Assembly (NCBI GenBank): GCA_947184155.2
Contig: CAMXCT020001820.1
Coordinates: forward strand, 1 to 64,000
Source of the DNA: Cladocopium goreaui
Lineage: Eukaryota > Sar > Dinophyceae > Suessiales > Symbiodiniaceae
Length of the DNA stretch: 64,000 nt
Direction: 5' to 3'
Part shown: in pieces, positions 1 through 9,183 of the stretch
Numbering within the stretch: position 1 is the stretch's first letter
Layout: every line of letters begins with the position of its first letter
Notes under the pieces: model-generated
The model's input: only the letters and a program-made list of their open reading frames with translations
Databases searched by the model: none
What the model was told of the DNA's origin: nothing
Position numbers and translations under genes: made by a program

Positions 1-169
1 GCACTTCATTTTGCATTTCATGTCAGATCCAGCAGTTGCAACATTTATCAATTGCAGCTGCCCCTTTTCCAAATCAAGATTGGGGAACGATCCCCGCCGA
101 GCACGACAAGGAGGAAAATCAGAGGCCGCAGCTTAGGTGGGACAGTCTGCTTGCACCTGCTCACAAGCA
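1..169 (+). repeat. 5' LTR (last 169 of 204 bp)
   Basis: Matches 7950-8118 base for base except position 18 (T here, C at 7967). It ends in CA at 168-169, and the next base starts the primer binding site. It should hold the end of R and U5. Confidence 0.95.
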
Positions 170-181
170 GGTTATGAGCCC
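170..181 (+). other. Primer binding site, initiator tRNA-Met anticodon-arm type
   Basis: GGTTATGAGCCC directly abuts the LTR end. Its complement, GGGCTCATAACC, is the anticodon stem-loop sequence of eukaryotic initiator tRNA-Met, with CAT as the anticodon. Drosophila copia and yeast Ty5 are known to prime from such an internal (half-tRNA) site rather than from the tRNA 3' end. The match here is 12 of 12 to that general sequence; the host tRNA itself is not in the window. Confidence 0.7.
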
Positions 182-202
182 AAGAGGCTGCAAGCTCTAA
201 GG

Positions 203-3200
203 ATGATTGATCGTCGTCGAAGGGCAACTAAAGAAGAGTTGGCCCAAGGCGAAGAAGAAATGAAGCAGGCCGAGGCAAGACTGAGAGCTGAGGCTGCGGC
301 ATCTAATGAAGAGGCCATAGAGGATAGGAAGTCTGAACCGAAACAAGAGGAAGCAGGGAAGTCTGGAGATCAGACGAATGGACCAGTAGGGTCAATAGAA
401 GATAAGAGGGAAGATCCCATGAAGAATAGCCCCAATGTTGAAGACACCCCGAAACCAGCCAGGTCACATCCTCCGACCACACCGCCTCCGCCATATCCAC
501 CAGTGCAGGATGTCAGGTCAACAGGTCTGAAGACACCAGAGCCAGGGGAGAGAGGGAGGCGAGGAGCAGATGAAGGCAAGGAGAGTCAGCGTCTTCAAAC
601 TCCAAGAGAGGACAGGACTGGGACAATGGGTTCTCGGGAGGGGCAGAAGAGTGAGGTTGAACAAACTCCACTGTTCACAGAGGAACAGGTTCGAGCACTC
701 CACAGTTTGCATGAGCAGGCACCATGGTTGTATCAGTCTGGTCGCTCAGTTTTCTCTCCCTATCCGCATCCACAACGTCCAGCTTTCTTAGATCAAGAAG
801 AAGACAGATTGAGAGAGTTGACAGAAAAGGAGAGACAGCTACAGCAGATGCGAGATAGGCTGTATCAAGAAAGGTTTGAGAAAGAGGAATTGAAGAGAAG
901 CATGGTGTCTGTCATGGAGGAGAATCGGAGAGTGATGTCAAGACTCTCTGAACTTGAAGCTAGGATCAAAGACCCCGAGCCAAGGTTTGCCACACCAGAA
1001 GGTTCACAACAGAAGGAGGCTGAGGCCGCCAAGACAGCACAATCCCCAGAGGAGGACGAGACCTCCAAAGCCCATGAAGGTCCAGGCCCGACCTTCACCC
1101 CCGAAGCACCCAAGGTAGAAGCAGGAGGGAACATGACCGAAAAGTTCATGCTCCTGATGATGGAGTCAATGAAGGAGATGCACAAGAACTACATCAACAA
1201 CAAAGAAGAAGCCGGCATGGTAAAAGGCGTAGAGGTAGTCAGGAGTGGAGCACCAGACTTGCCAGCTCTACCACAGTGGAGCCCATCACAAGGACCTCTA
1301 CAGCTTGGCGATTGGCTTCTCTTGCTGGAGCCTCTGGTTGCAGACCTATCCACGACGTCTGAAACGTGGTGGAGGTTGGTGACAAGTGGTGCCGAGAGAT
1401 GGTACCAGACTCACGTGAGCCTCTCACCACTGGATCGAATTCAACACAAAGCAGATCCGCCAGCAGAAGTCCAACAAGAGAAGTGGCAGAGACTGGAACG
1501 AAGGGTTTCAGTCATGCTTCTCCAGGCGATTCCTGAAGGCATACGAGAGGAGCTGGTGGCATCACGCCGCCTGGGGGTCTTTGGTATCTTGACCCACCTT
1601 TACACTGTATACTGCCCTGGAGGAGTCTATGAAAAACAGACGTTGCTCAAGAACTTAGAGGAGCCAGCCGAAGTGAGCGCAATCTCAGAAGCTCCAGGAG
1701 CCATCAGGAAATGGCTGAGGTGGAGGAGAAGAACAGAGGAGATTGGAGCTGTCGCTCCAGACCCAGCCCTACTCTTAAAGGGCCTCAATCGGCTCACTCG
1801 AAGAGTGATTGGGCCGAACAAGGAGTTGCAGTTCCGCATCTCTATGGTGCGCAACAGCCTGGGCGTTGACACCACGCCTACAGCAGAAACGGTAGGCCAC
1901 TTTGCAACTCACCTGCTAGCAGAGCTTGAGCAGGTGGCCCTCACAGAGAAGAGAGCATCTCCAGCAGCAGCCAAGGCAGAAGCACCAAAGATCAGGCAGT
2001 TTGAAGCAGAGAGAGGAGACAAAGAGAAGGGCAGAGGTAAAGGACAGGAGAAGAATTCAGAAGACTCAGGAGGGAAGCCGAAGTGTCACTTCTTCCTGAG
2101 TGAGAAGGGGTGCAGAAAAGGTAAGCAGTGCACCTTTTCACACGATGCAAAAGACGAGAAGAAGAGGTGCTGGACGTGTGGGGCCACAGACCACATGTCA
2201 CCCAGCTGCACAAGACCGAAGTCAGCATCAGGAGAAGGAAGCCCGACCAAGGCAAAGAGCCTAAGGTCTGAGGGGGAGGAGAAGCCACTGTCCCCGAAGG
2301 AGTCGGACACACAATCTTCGGCAGCATCAGACCTTTCAATGAAGGAGCTGATGGAAGAAGCCAACAGAATGCTGAGGTCTATGTCGACGTCTGCATCAGG
2401 AAATGCAGCATCGGCGAGCTCCGCAACCAAAGAAGAGGAGGTGAAGAGCGATGTCATGGAAAGGTTGCAGCGGCAACTTAACAGCATGAAGATGAAGGTT
2501 TTGAGGATCGGCAAGGTCATGAGGTCAGGAGATCAAGGTCTGATCGACAGTGGAGCCACACACCCTCTCCGACCAGCAAGGTCAGGAGAAAACATCACAG
2601 CATACAAGCAACTGCAGGTCACACTGGCAGATGGAGGCGTCACTCGACTGCCGATGTCCCCAGGAGGAGCTATGGTGAGTCCAAAGAAGGATACAGAGCC
2701 GATTGTTCCAATGGGACAGTTGACGGAGCTCCTGGGATGTGAGGTGAAATGGAAGGGAAAGGAGCTGGAACTGAATCACCCAAAGAAGGGGTTGCTTCCA
2801 GTGTATCACCATGAAGGGTGTCCTCAAGTCTCTAAGGCGTTGGCGTTGGAGCTCATCGAGGAAATAGAAGACAAGGTGCAAGGCATAGGCACCAAGGCAG
2901 GTGATTTCAAGGAAGAAGAAGAATGGATGAAGAGATTGGCCCAGGAGCACCCAGTGCTGAGCAAGCTGCCACCGTGGATCAAAGACCGACTTGCGGTGAC
3001 CCCAGGAGAGTGGAGCAGCTTGCCACTGAACAGGAAGTGGAGGAAGAGGTTGAAGCGAGAGGGCTTCATTCTTCACCTCTATGCAGGAGGAAAAGAGGGA
3101 TTCACTCTTCAGCGGGCATTCAAGCAGGTTGGAGGAGATGAAGGTATGATGTTGGAGGTGGATGAGAAGAGAGGATCAGGTCATGATATGCTCAGTGACT

Positions 3201-5521
3201 CTCAGGTCTATCCATCTCTCCTACGAGCAGCACTGGAGGGGAAGTTGAAGGCCATTCTAGGTGGTCCAAACTGCCGAACGCGCAGTGTGCTCCGCCATTT
3301 TCCGGTAGAAGGAAATCCGGATGCTCCACGACCAGTCCGAGAGTGGGGTGGGGGGGAGTTTGGCAAGGCAGGGTTGACACCAAAAGAAGAAGCACAAGTG
3401 AGGGACGACGATCTCTTGCTGTGGAGGATGATTTACCTCTACATGGTAGCACACTACATGGCACAAGCACGAGGGCTACCCAAGGTTCACTTTGCCCTTG
3501 AACAGCCAGCATCTCCACACAGCTACATGCCAGAAACAGTCAGTTTCTGGGACACTGAGGAGTGGAAGCAGGTCAAAGAAGAATTTCAACTTGAGGAGAC
3601 CACCTTTGAGCAGAAGAGCCTCGGTGGACCAGCCACCAAACCAACCACAATCGGAGGATCCTTGAAGATTGATGTCGAGGACCACCGGTGGAGGAGAGGA
3701 AGAAGCTATGAAAAGGTGTCAAGCTCCAAGGATTTGGCGAGGTGGCCACCAGGCCTGATGCACATGATAGCAACAGCACTACAAGAACAAGTTCTGCACC
3801 AGGATGTGCAGCTCAAAGCACTCTCATGGCAAGAGCACATAGCATTCAACCACATACCATACAGAAGAGACTGCCGAGTGTGCCAGGAGTCTCTACAACA
3901 AGCAGACACACACCACAGAGTCCGAAACCCAATGGGTGGCATCCTGAGCTTGGATGTCGCCGGCCCAATGAAGCCAGCATATGATCAAGGAGGAGGTATG
4001 GCCAGGTGGTTCTTGGCCGGAGCACTCACATGGAGGGTCCCAAAGGGGACAGACAAGATGAAGCAGCCAATTGAGGAACCGCTGGAAGAAGATGCACCAG
4101 CGATAGAAGCAGTAGAAGAGGAAGAACCAGAAGACCAGCAGCCAGATGAAGCCGGAGAAGGAAGGGGGGGTAGAGAAGACCCTGACCATCCCCCGGCAGG
4201 CGGCGACGCAGGTGCGGGTAGAGGAGACCCTGACCGGCGCCCGCCAGGCGGCGACGCAGGTGGGGGTAGAGGAGACCCTGACCGGCGCCCGCCAGGTGGA
4301 GAAGCAGGTGGAGATAGAGGAGATCAACACCAGCTTCCACCAGACCTCGAACAGGAGACAGAGCTGCGAGTCTTCAGGCTGGCGCTTCCAATGGTGACGA
4401 AGACAGCCAAGGAAGTCACCAGGACAACGATGGAGTTCCTCTTGAGGCTGAAGGCAGACGGGTACAATGTGTCCCGGATTCACTGTGACAGAGGCCATGA
4501 ATTCTCAGGAGAATTCAAACGCTGGGCGAACACCCGCGGCATCCACATCACCCGAACTCCGGGAGATGATCCCAGAGGAAACGGCAGGGTGGAGAACACG
4601 GTGAAGGCCATCAAGACCCAAATCAGAAGAGCCCTTAGCCAGGCATGCGAAGATGCCAAGTGGTGGCCCTGGGCATGCCGTTATGTCACTGAAGTGAACC
4701 GATGCGTCAGGATGGCTACAACCCCAGAGTGGCCGAGGTTCCTGAAGGAAGTGCGGGTCAAGAAAAGGACCTGGAAGAGAGGAAACTTTGAGGTTGGCAT
4801 AGAGAAGGTCCAATATCTGTGCCCATCAACAGAAGATCATGGGCATTGGATCTACAAAGAAGGAGAGGCCCCCAGGGTGACGAAGTGTGTCCTGAGGCCG
4901 ACAGAGGAGCCGCTGGATGAGAGGGTCTGGCTGGCAGTTGAGAAGGAAATGCTCGACGCATTGGCCTTGAGAAGAAGGCTAAGAGAAAAGACGTCCGTGA
5001 GAAGACTGGACGCGGTGATGATGACGCCATCTGAAGAAGATGATGAGAAGAAGAAGGCCAGAGACAGAATTATGAAGGTGGTCGAAGAAGAAGCACGAAG
5101 AATCATACATGACGACCCTGAGATAGCAGGAGAGGAGCTGAAGATAGTGGCCAAGCTCAAGAAGATGGCAGAAGGCTATGAAATGGAGGAAGATGAAGTC
5201 CTTCAAACGAAGATTGTCTCGCCCAAGGAGGTGGCGAGGAGATGGAAAGACTGGCTGCCGGCGATCGAAAGTGAGGTCCGATCGTTGGTGGAAGAGAAAG
5301 AAGCCTTGAGGATGTTGACCAGAGAGGAGATCCACCAGCTGCAGACAGAAGCAGGAAGAACAGGCTTAACGATGGAGAGCGTTCCGTCGAAGATGGTCTT
5401 CACACTCAAGCCAGGTCCAGAAGGAGGTAAACCAAAGGCCAGATGGGTCGCATGCGGCAACTTTGAAAGCCGCAAAGACGATGAAGACAACTACTCAAGG
5501 GGGCAGATGCGACAGCCCTGA
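203..5521 (+). CDS. gag-pol polyprotein, part 1: gag, protease, methyltransferase-like segment, integrase, start of reverse transcriptase
   Basis: The ATG at 203 is the first ATG after the LTR and primer site; the frame is open from inside the LTR but earlier starts are not ATG. Residues 1-230 are charged, proline-rich and coiled-coil (about 200-260); 350-570 look like a gag region. A CCCH finger (C-X8-C-X5-C-X3-H, from residue 628) is followed by a CCHC knuckle (C-X2-C-X4-H-X4-C, from 656). The protease motif DSGA is at 782. A methyltransferase-like segment occupies about 950-1130, with GGPNCRTRS at 1020. Integrase has HIAFNH and CRVC near 1212, catalytic D1251, D1429 and E1464; the last pair shows DD35E spacing. 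About 110 extra residues, mostly acidic and repeat, lie between the two Asp. The frame ends at a TGA inside the reverse transcriptase domain, shortly after the RWVACGNF motif. The product is cleaved into particle and enzyme subunits in this family. Confidence 0.92.
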   Translation: MIDRRRRATKEELAQGEEEMKQAEARLRAEAAASNEEAIEDRKSEPKQEEAGKSGDQTNGPVGSIEDKREDPMKNSPNVEDTPKPARSHPPTTPPPPYPPVQDVRSTGLKTPEPGERGRRGADEGKESQRLQTPREDRTGTMGSREGQKSEVEQTPLFTEEQVRALHSLHEQAPWLYQSGRSVFSPYPHPQRPAFLDQEEDRLRELTEKERQLQQMRDRLYQERFEKEELKRSMVSVMEENRRVMSRLSELEARIKDPEPRFATPEGSQQKEAEAAKTAQSPEEDETSKAHEGPGPTFTPEAPKVEAGGNMTEKFMLLMMESMKEMHKNYINNKEEAGMVKGVEVVRSGAPDLPALPQWSPSQGPLQLGDWLLLLEPLVADLSTTSETWWRLVTSGAERWYQTHVSLSPLDRIQHKADPPAEVQQEKWQRLERRVSVMLLQAIPEGIREELVASRRLGVFGILTHLYTVYCPGGVYEKQTLLKNLEEPAEVSAISEAPGAIRKWLRWRRRTEEIGAVAPDPALLLKGLNRLTRRVIGPNKELQFRISMVRNSLGVDTTPTAETVGHFATHLLAELEQVALTEKRASPAAAKAEAPKIRQFEAERGDKEKGRGKGQEKNSEDSGGKPKCHFFLSEKGCRKGKQCTFSHDAKDEKKRCWTCGATDHMSPSCTRPKSASGEGSPTKAKSLRSEGEEKPLSPKESDTQSSAASDLSMKELMEEANRMLRSMSTSASGNAASASSATKEEEVKSDVMERLQRQLNSMKMKVLRIGKVMRSGDQGLIDSGATHPLRPARSGENITAYKQLQVTLADGGVTRLPMSPGGAMVSPKKDTEPIVPMGQLTELLGCEVKWKGKELELNHPKKGLLPVYHHEGCPQVSKALALELIEEIEDKVQGIGTKAGDFKEEEEWMKRLAQEHPVLSKLPPWIKDRLAVTPGEWSSLPLNRKWRKRLKREGFILHLYAGGKEGFTLQRAFKQVGGDEGMMLEVDEKRGSGHDMLSDSQVYPSLLRAALEGKLKAILGGPNCRTRSVLRHFPVEGNPDAPRPVREWGGGEFGKAGLTPKEEAQVRDDDLLLWRMIYLYMVAHYMAQARGLPKVHFALEQPASPHSYMPETVSFWDTEEWKQVKEEFQLEETTFEQKSLGGPATKPTTIGGSLKIDVEDHRWRRGRSYEKVSSSKDLARWPPGLMHMIATALQEQVLHQDVQLKALSWQEHIAFNHIPYRRDCRVCQESLQQADTHHRVRNPMGGILSLDVAGPMKPAYDQGGGMARWFLAGALTWRVPKGTDKMKQPIEEPLEEDAPAIEAVEEEEPEDQQPDEAGEGRGGREDPDHPPAGGDAGAGRGDPDRRPPGGDAGGGRGDPDRRPPGGEAGGDRGDQHQLPPDLEQETELRVFRLALPMVTKTAKEVTRTTMEFLLRLKADGYNVSRIHCDRGHEFSGEFKRWANTRGIHITRTPGDDPRGNGRVENTVKAIKTQIRRALSQACEDAKWWPWACRYVTEVNRCVRMATTPEWPRFLKEVRVKKRTWKRGNFEVGIEKVQYLCPSTEDHGHWIYKEGEAPRVTKCVLRPTEEPLDERVWLAVEKEMLDALALRRRLREKTSVRRLDAVMMTPSEEDDEKKKARDRIMKVVEEEARRIIHDDPEIAGEELKIVAKLKKMAEGYEMEEDEVLQTKIVSPKEVARRWKDWLPAIESEVRSLVEEKEALRMLTREEIHQLQTEAGRTGLTMESVPSKMVFTLKPGPEGGKPKARWVACGNFESRKDDEDNYSRGQMRQP
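3060..3640 (+). other. Cytosine-methyltransferase-like segment inside the polyprotein
   Basis: The translation runs HLYAGGKEGFTLQRAF (like the glycine-rich SAM loop), then MMLEVDEKRG (acidic residue ending a second strand), then ILGGPNCRTRSV (like motif IV, with a catalytic-type Cys), then FALEQPASP (like motif VI Glu). Order and spacing resemble C5-cytosine methyltransferases. Capture of such enzymes by dinoflagellate retrotransposons has been reported. Here the usual Pro before Cys is Asn, and later motifs (QRxR, target recognition) are not evident, so activity is doubtful. Alternative: another Rossmann-type domain. Confidence 0.5.
4151..4345 (+). repeat. 48-bp in-frame tandem repeat inside integrase
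   Basis: Units start at 4151 (57 bp, degenerate), 4208, 4256 and 4304 (partial). The consensus unit encodes AGGGRGDPDRRPPGGD. It lies between the first and second catalytic Asp of integrase. The same unit recurs at 7261-7404. Confidence 0.9.
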
Positions 5522-7854
5522 GAGTACTTGTCTGGATGGCGGTGAAACGCCAATGGCTTGGATGTGTGATTGATGTGAAGACGGCATTTCTGAACGCCAA
5601 GATGATTCAGAAAGAAACGGAAGGGCTTCTCTTGATCAGGCCACCGTCCATCTTGGTGGATCAAGGCTTCATGCCGAGGGACGCATTGTTCCTACCGCTG
5701 AGAGCGGTGTATGGTTTTCGCCGCTCACCAAGACTATGGGGAAACCACCGGGATGATGTCATGAAGTCATACAAAGTGAAGGTCAAGGTCCAAGGAAAGG
5801 AGGTGACACTGATACTGGAGCCCCTTCAAAGCGAACCCAACCTTTGGAAGGTGATCAAGGCCGAGGGGGAGCACCAGCGCACTTTGGAAGAGGAGTTTGA
5901 CCTTTTTGGGCTGGTGATGACTTATGTGGATGACATCTTCATCTCAGGTCCAAAAGAGGTGGTTGATGCTCTGCTGCAGCAGTTTCAGCAGACCTGGACC
6001 ACATCAGAGGCAGAGTGGGTGTCGTCCAGCCCAGTGAGGTTTTTGGGGATGGAGATATCAAAAGAAAAGAATGAAGAGACAGGCAGAGAAGAATGGCTCA
6101 TCACGCAGGAGTCATACATCAAAGATCTCATCCAAAGACAGGAACAGGAGGTCAAGGAAAAGAAGATTCCGATATCAAGAGATCAAGCGTCAATGGAGGC
6201 AGACAGTTGCCCTCCTACAGTAGAGAAGGTGAGGAAGTGCCAGAAGGCTGTGGGGGAAGTTTTGTGGCTAGTCACGCGAACACGACCCGACATCATGTTC
6301 ACAGTGGCCAGAATGGGTGCCAATGTGACGAGGGCCACGAAGAAAGTGATGGAGACCGCAGCACAGCTTTGGGGCTTCCTGAAGAAAACATGTGGAGAAG
6401 GATTGAGGTATGAGGAGTTGGCTGAAGAAGAGCCAATCATCCAAGTTTTCACCGATGCGTCATTTGCACCAGAAGGAGAAGAGTCTCATGGTGCATATTT
6501 GGTGATGGTGAACCGATGCCCCCTGTTTTGGAGGTCAGGGAGACAGGCATCTGTGACCCTATCTACAGGGGAAGCAGAGCTCAGTGAATTGGTGGAGGGC
6601 CTCAATGCAGGAGAGTCAGTTTCAGTCCTGCTAGAGGAGATTGTCAAGGGAGTCCGGAAGGTGGCGTGGACAGACAGCTCCACAGCCATCAGCATCCTCT
6701 CGAGCGAGGGAGGATCATGGCGAACACGTCATCTACGCCTCCGCTCCTCCTACGCCAGACAGGCGATTTTGGGAGGAGAATGGGGCCTCAACCATCTCCC
6801 CGGAGAAAAGATGATCGCCGACATAGGCACAAAGGCACTGACGTCTCCCAGAATTGAGACACTCAAGAAGCTCATGGGCATGGGACAGAAAACAGGAGAG
6901 GCAGAAAGAAAAGAAACAGGTTCAGCACAACATGAGGAGACAGAGCAGCACACCATGAAGATGGAACAGGCAGCCAATGCAGTCAGACTGATCACTTTGG
7001 CTGCTATCCTATCAATGGCCAAGGCAGAAGGAGAGGATGAAGAATCAGAAGAGCGAGATGGCTTGAGGGAGTTTCACTGGATGATGGTGGCATACACCGT
7101 GATGGTGGTGATTGCCACGGTCTTGTTTCAAACTTGCTGGAAGGTCGCAGTAAGGATGAGTCAGGGAGAGACCGAAGTGCCTCGTTCCCAGAAGTCCAGA
7201 AGTCGCCCCAGCAGCACAAGGTTCCTCAAGTCATCACGATCCAAGGGTGTTCCCGGTGAGGCAGGGGAGGGTAGAGGAGACCCTACCCAGCTCCCGGAAG
7301 TGGGTGACGCAGGAACGGGTAGAGGAGACCCTGTCCAGCGCCCCAGTGGCGGCGACGCAGGTGGGGGTAGAGGAGACCCTGACCGGCGCCCGCCAAGTGG
7401 CCCGTCTGGCCACTCTGGTCCGGCATCATCAAGCCAGGACCCAACACCCCAATGGATCGATCCAATGATCGAAGATGAACGATGGTGGAAGCAGCTTGAA
7501 GAAGATGAAAGACAGATCAGAAGGGAGCTCAACACCAAGGGAAGTCCACTGTGGATAGAAAGCGACGAAGAGAAGCCTGAGATCAAGATTGGCTTCAAGG
7601 TTTTCTTCACGCAGTTTGGAGCAGTCTTTCATTCGAATCCAAACTGCGGTCATTTGCATGGGCCAAAGATCGGTCCTCACTATGAAGCTCAGTGGTGTGA
7701 GTTGTGTAAGAAGGAAGCGGAGCGCCTCAACCAAGCTCCGCTACCAAAAAAGGGGATCCTTCTTGGAAAGTCCGTCAAGATTTTCCATACCAACCATCGA
7801 TGTCCAAAAGGACGACTCACAGAAATGACTGCACTTTGCAAGAGCTGTGGATGA
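5503..7854 (+). CDS. gag-pol polyprotein, part 2: reverse transcriptase, RNase H, C-terminal membrane and Cys/His module
   Basis: This frame is -1 relative to the upstream ORF. It is open from 5503, with the first ATG at 5536 (numbering below from there). DVKTAFLNAKM (residues 14-24) and YVDD (130-133) are catalytic reverse transcriptase motifs. FTDASFAPEG (about 306) and AWTDSSTA are RNase H motifs. After RNase H come a hydrophobic stretch (AVRLITLAAILSMA, about 480), a likely membrane helix (MMVAYTVMVVIATVLF, about 515), a second copy of the 48-bp repeat, and two Cys/His units near the end (FHSNPNC...CELC and FHTNHRC...CKSC). Stop at 7852-7854. Translation must come through a -1 shift or from an intact sister copy. 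The enzyme calls are firm; the tail has no recognised function. Confidence 0.9.
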   Translation, partial: ADATALRVLVWMAVKRQWLGCVIDVKTAFLNAKMIQKETEGLLLIRPPSILVDQGFMPRDALFLPLRAVYGFRRSPRLWGNHRDDVMKSYKVKVKVQGKEVTLILEPLQSEPNLWKVIKAEGEHQRTLEEEFDLFGLVMTYVDDIFISGPKEVVDALLQQFQQTWTTSEAEWVSSSPVRFLGMEISKEKNEETGREEWLITQESYIKDLIQRQEQEVKEKKIPISRDQASMEADSCPPTVEKVRKCQKAVGEVLWLVTRTRPDIMFTVARMGANVTRATKKVMETAAQLWGFLKKTCGEGLRYEELAEEEPIIQVFTDASFAPEGEESHGAYLVMVNRCPLFWRSGRQASVTLSTGEAELSELVEGLNAGESVSVLLEEIVKGVRKVAWTDSSTAISILSSEGGSWRTRHLRLRSSYARQAILGGEWGLNHLPGEKMIADIGTKALTSPRIETLKKLMGMGQKTGEAERKETGSAQHEETEQHTMKMEQAANAVRLITLAAILSMAKAEGEDEESEERDGLREFHWMMVAYTVMVVIATVLFQTCWKVAVRMSQGETEVPRSQKSRSRPSSTRFLKSSRSKGVPGEAGEGRGDPTQLPEVGDAGTGRGDPVQRPSGGDAGGGRGDPDRRPPSGPSGHSGPASSSQDPTPQWIDPMIEDERWWKQLEEDERQIRRELNTKGSPLWIESDEEKPEIKIGFKVFFTQFGAVFHSNPNCGHLHGPKIGPHYEAQWCELCKKEAERLNQAPLPKKGILLGKSVKIFHTNHRCPKGRLTEMTALCKSCG
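7261..7404 (+). repeat. 48-bp in-frame tandem repeat, second site
   Basis: Three 48-bp units start at 7261, 7309 and 7357. They encode AGEGRGDPTQLPEVGD, AGTGRGDPVQRPSGGD and AGGGRGDPDRRPPSGP. The third is nearly identical in DNA to the units at 4208-4303, and the frame is the same at both sites. Confidence 0.9.
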
Positions 7855-7905
7855 ACTGAGAGGGGTAGTTTGAGCGTAAGGTGATGTTTTCCTTGCGGAA
7901 CCATC

Positions 7906-7914
7906 AAGGGGGAG
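7906..7914 (+). other. Polypurine tract
   Basis: AAGGGGGAG lies directly against the first base (TG) of the 3' LTR, the expected place for plus-strand priming. Confidence 0.85.
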
Positions 7915-8118
7915 TGCTAAGATGTCACTTCCCATATTAGCCATATTTTGCACTTCATTTTGCATTCCATGTCAGATCCAGCAGTTGCAACATTTATCAA
8001 TTGCAGCTGCCCCTTTTCCAAATCAAGATTGGGGAACGATCCCCGCCGAGCACGACAAGGAGGAAAATCAGAGGCCGCAGCTTAGGTGGGACAGTCTGCT
8101 TGCACCTGCTCACAAGCA
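7915..8118 (+). repeat. 3' LTR, complete, 204 bp
   Basis: Starts TGCTAAGATG and ends CACAAGCA, giving the usual TG...CA ends. It is short for an LTR but within the copia range. Bases 7950-8118 match 1-169. Confidence 0.95.
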
Positions 8119-9030
8119 ATAATAATTCCCATTAATATCCCATAATAAGCCATCTGGTATACTACATGGATGGGCCTCTGGTTCCGTTCATCAGGGTATC
8201 CTTGTCCACGTCGGGCAAGGCATGATTCGTCTCAGCGCCAACGGCGAAGTGTTTCTGATTTTAAGCTGCCAGGTGATTTATGATCTATGACGATTTCTGG
8301 TGATTTATGATGATTTCTGGTGATTTCTGATGAGTTGTGATTATCTATAATGTCTGTAATGATCATACTGATAACAATGATGATAGCAGTCATGATACTC
8401 ATGACACAAGAATGATCAAAAAGCATCGTTAGAATGACATTTAAAAAAATGTAAAATGATGCCATTGTTTTCCTATATATAATCATAGAATTGGATGATG
8501 GGAAAATGTACAGGAAAGCCCTATATTTGATGGTAAAAACCATGGTTTCCTGTAGCTTTTCCCTTAAACCAATCCAATGATATAAATCATGGGGTCATAA
8601 CAATATCAGAACAGTAGGAACCGCCTCGGCAGCGACAGCACCTCTGGGATCCTCTGGGCACCGCACCGTAGGATCCCAACTTCCGCCTGGAACGCCGGCT
8701 GAAGTGACGCGTTCAGCGAAAAAGATACGTGTTTAAGGTCGAAATTAAAAAATATGACCAGAACTGCCATAACTATAAAGATAACAATATATGTAACTAC
8801 GTATAATTAACCATATATATATATATAATCATATATATATGAGCAGAGAATCATTTGGATGACCATTAAATGAGTATACAGTAGACATTTATGGAGTCAG
8901 GAGACACAAGCAGATGTGCAATATAGTGGATGAAGTACCTTCGTCGAAAATCCCGACTTTTCCACTGTGCAAGGATTCCCAAGCTCTACTGGTGCGGTGC
9001 ACTCAAAATGTCATGAGACCTTCTTCCCAA
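8119..9030. other. Spacer with no convincing gene
   Basis: Holds a run of degenerate TGATTT words at 8272-8345, a GC-rich island at 8622-8715 without a clear frame, and a short TA run near 8812-8835. Confidence 0.5.
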
Positions 9031-9134
9031 TACCCTCTGGTAATTTAACATAGCTATTGAAAATGGCCATTTATAGTGGATTTTCCCATTGAAAATGGTG
9101 ATTTTCCATAGTTATGTTAGTTTACCAGAAGGTA
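9031..9134. repeat. Family 1 inverted-repeat element
   Basis: TACCCTCTGG left end and CCAGAAGGTA right end (one change). The two halves pair almost throughout; the inner arms are CATAGCTATTG and CCATAGTTATG. Confidence 0.9.
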
Positions 9135-9183
9135 CCCTTTTCTGCAAAATCTTAACCTCTGAAAATAACGTGCCAATTTGCTG

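Larger units (their letters stand above)
1..8118 (+). mobile_element. Ty1/copia-type LTR retrotransposon, 5' end cut by window
   Basis: Order seen: partial 5' LTR, tRNA primer site, gag with zinc fingers, aspartic protease, methyltransferase-like segment, integrase, reverse transcriptase, RNase H, extra C-terminal module, polypurine tract and 3' LTR. Integrase before reverse transcriptase is the defining copia order. The first 35 bases of the 5' LTR lie outside the window, so the target duplication cannot be read; the 3' flank begins ATAATAATTCCC. The LTRs differ at one of 169 compared positions (18 versus 7967), which implies a recent insertion, yet one frame change interrupts pol. The element should copy itself through an RNA intermediate in cytoplasmic particles and integrate in the nucleus. 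Identification is firm at superfamily level; the lineage is not resolved. Confidence 0.95.

Noticed and set aside
137..202. A start upstream of 203 for the gag ORF
   Set aside because: It would lie inside the LTR and primer site and use a non-ATG codon; the first ATG in frame is at 203.
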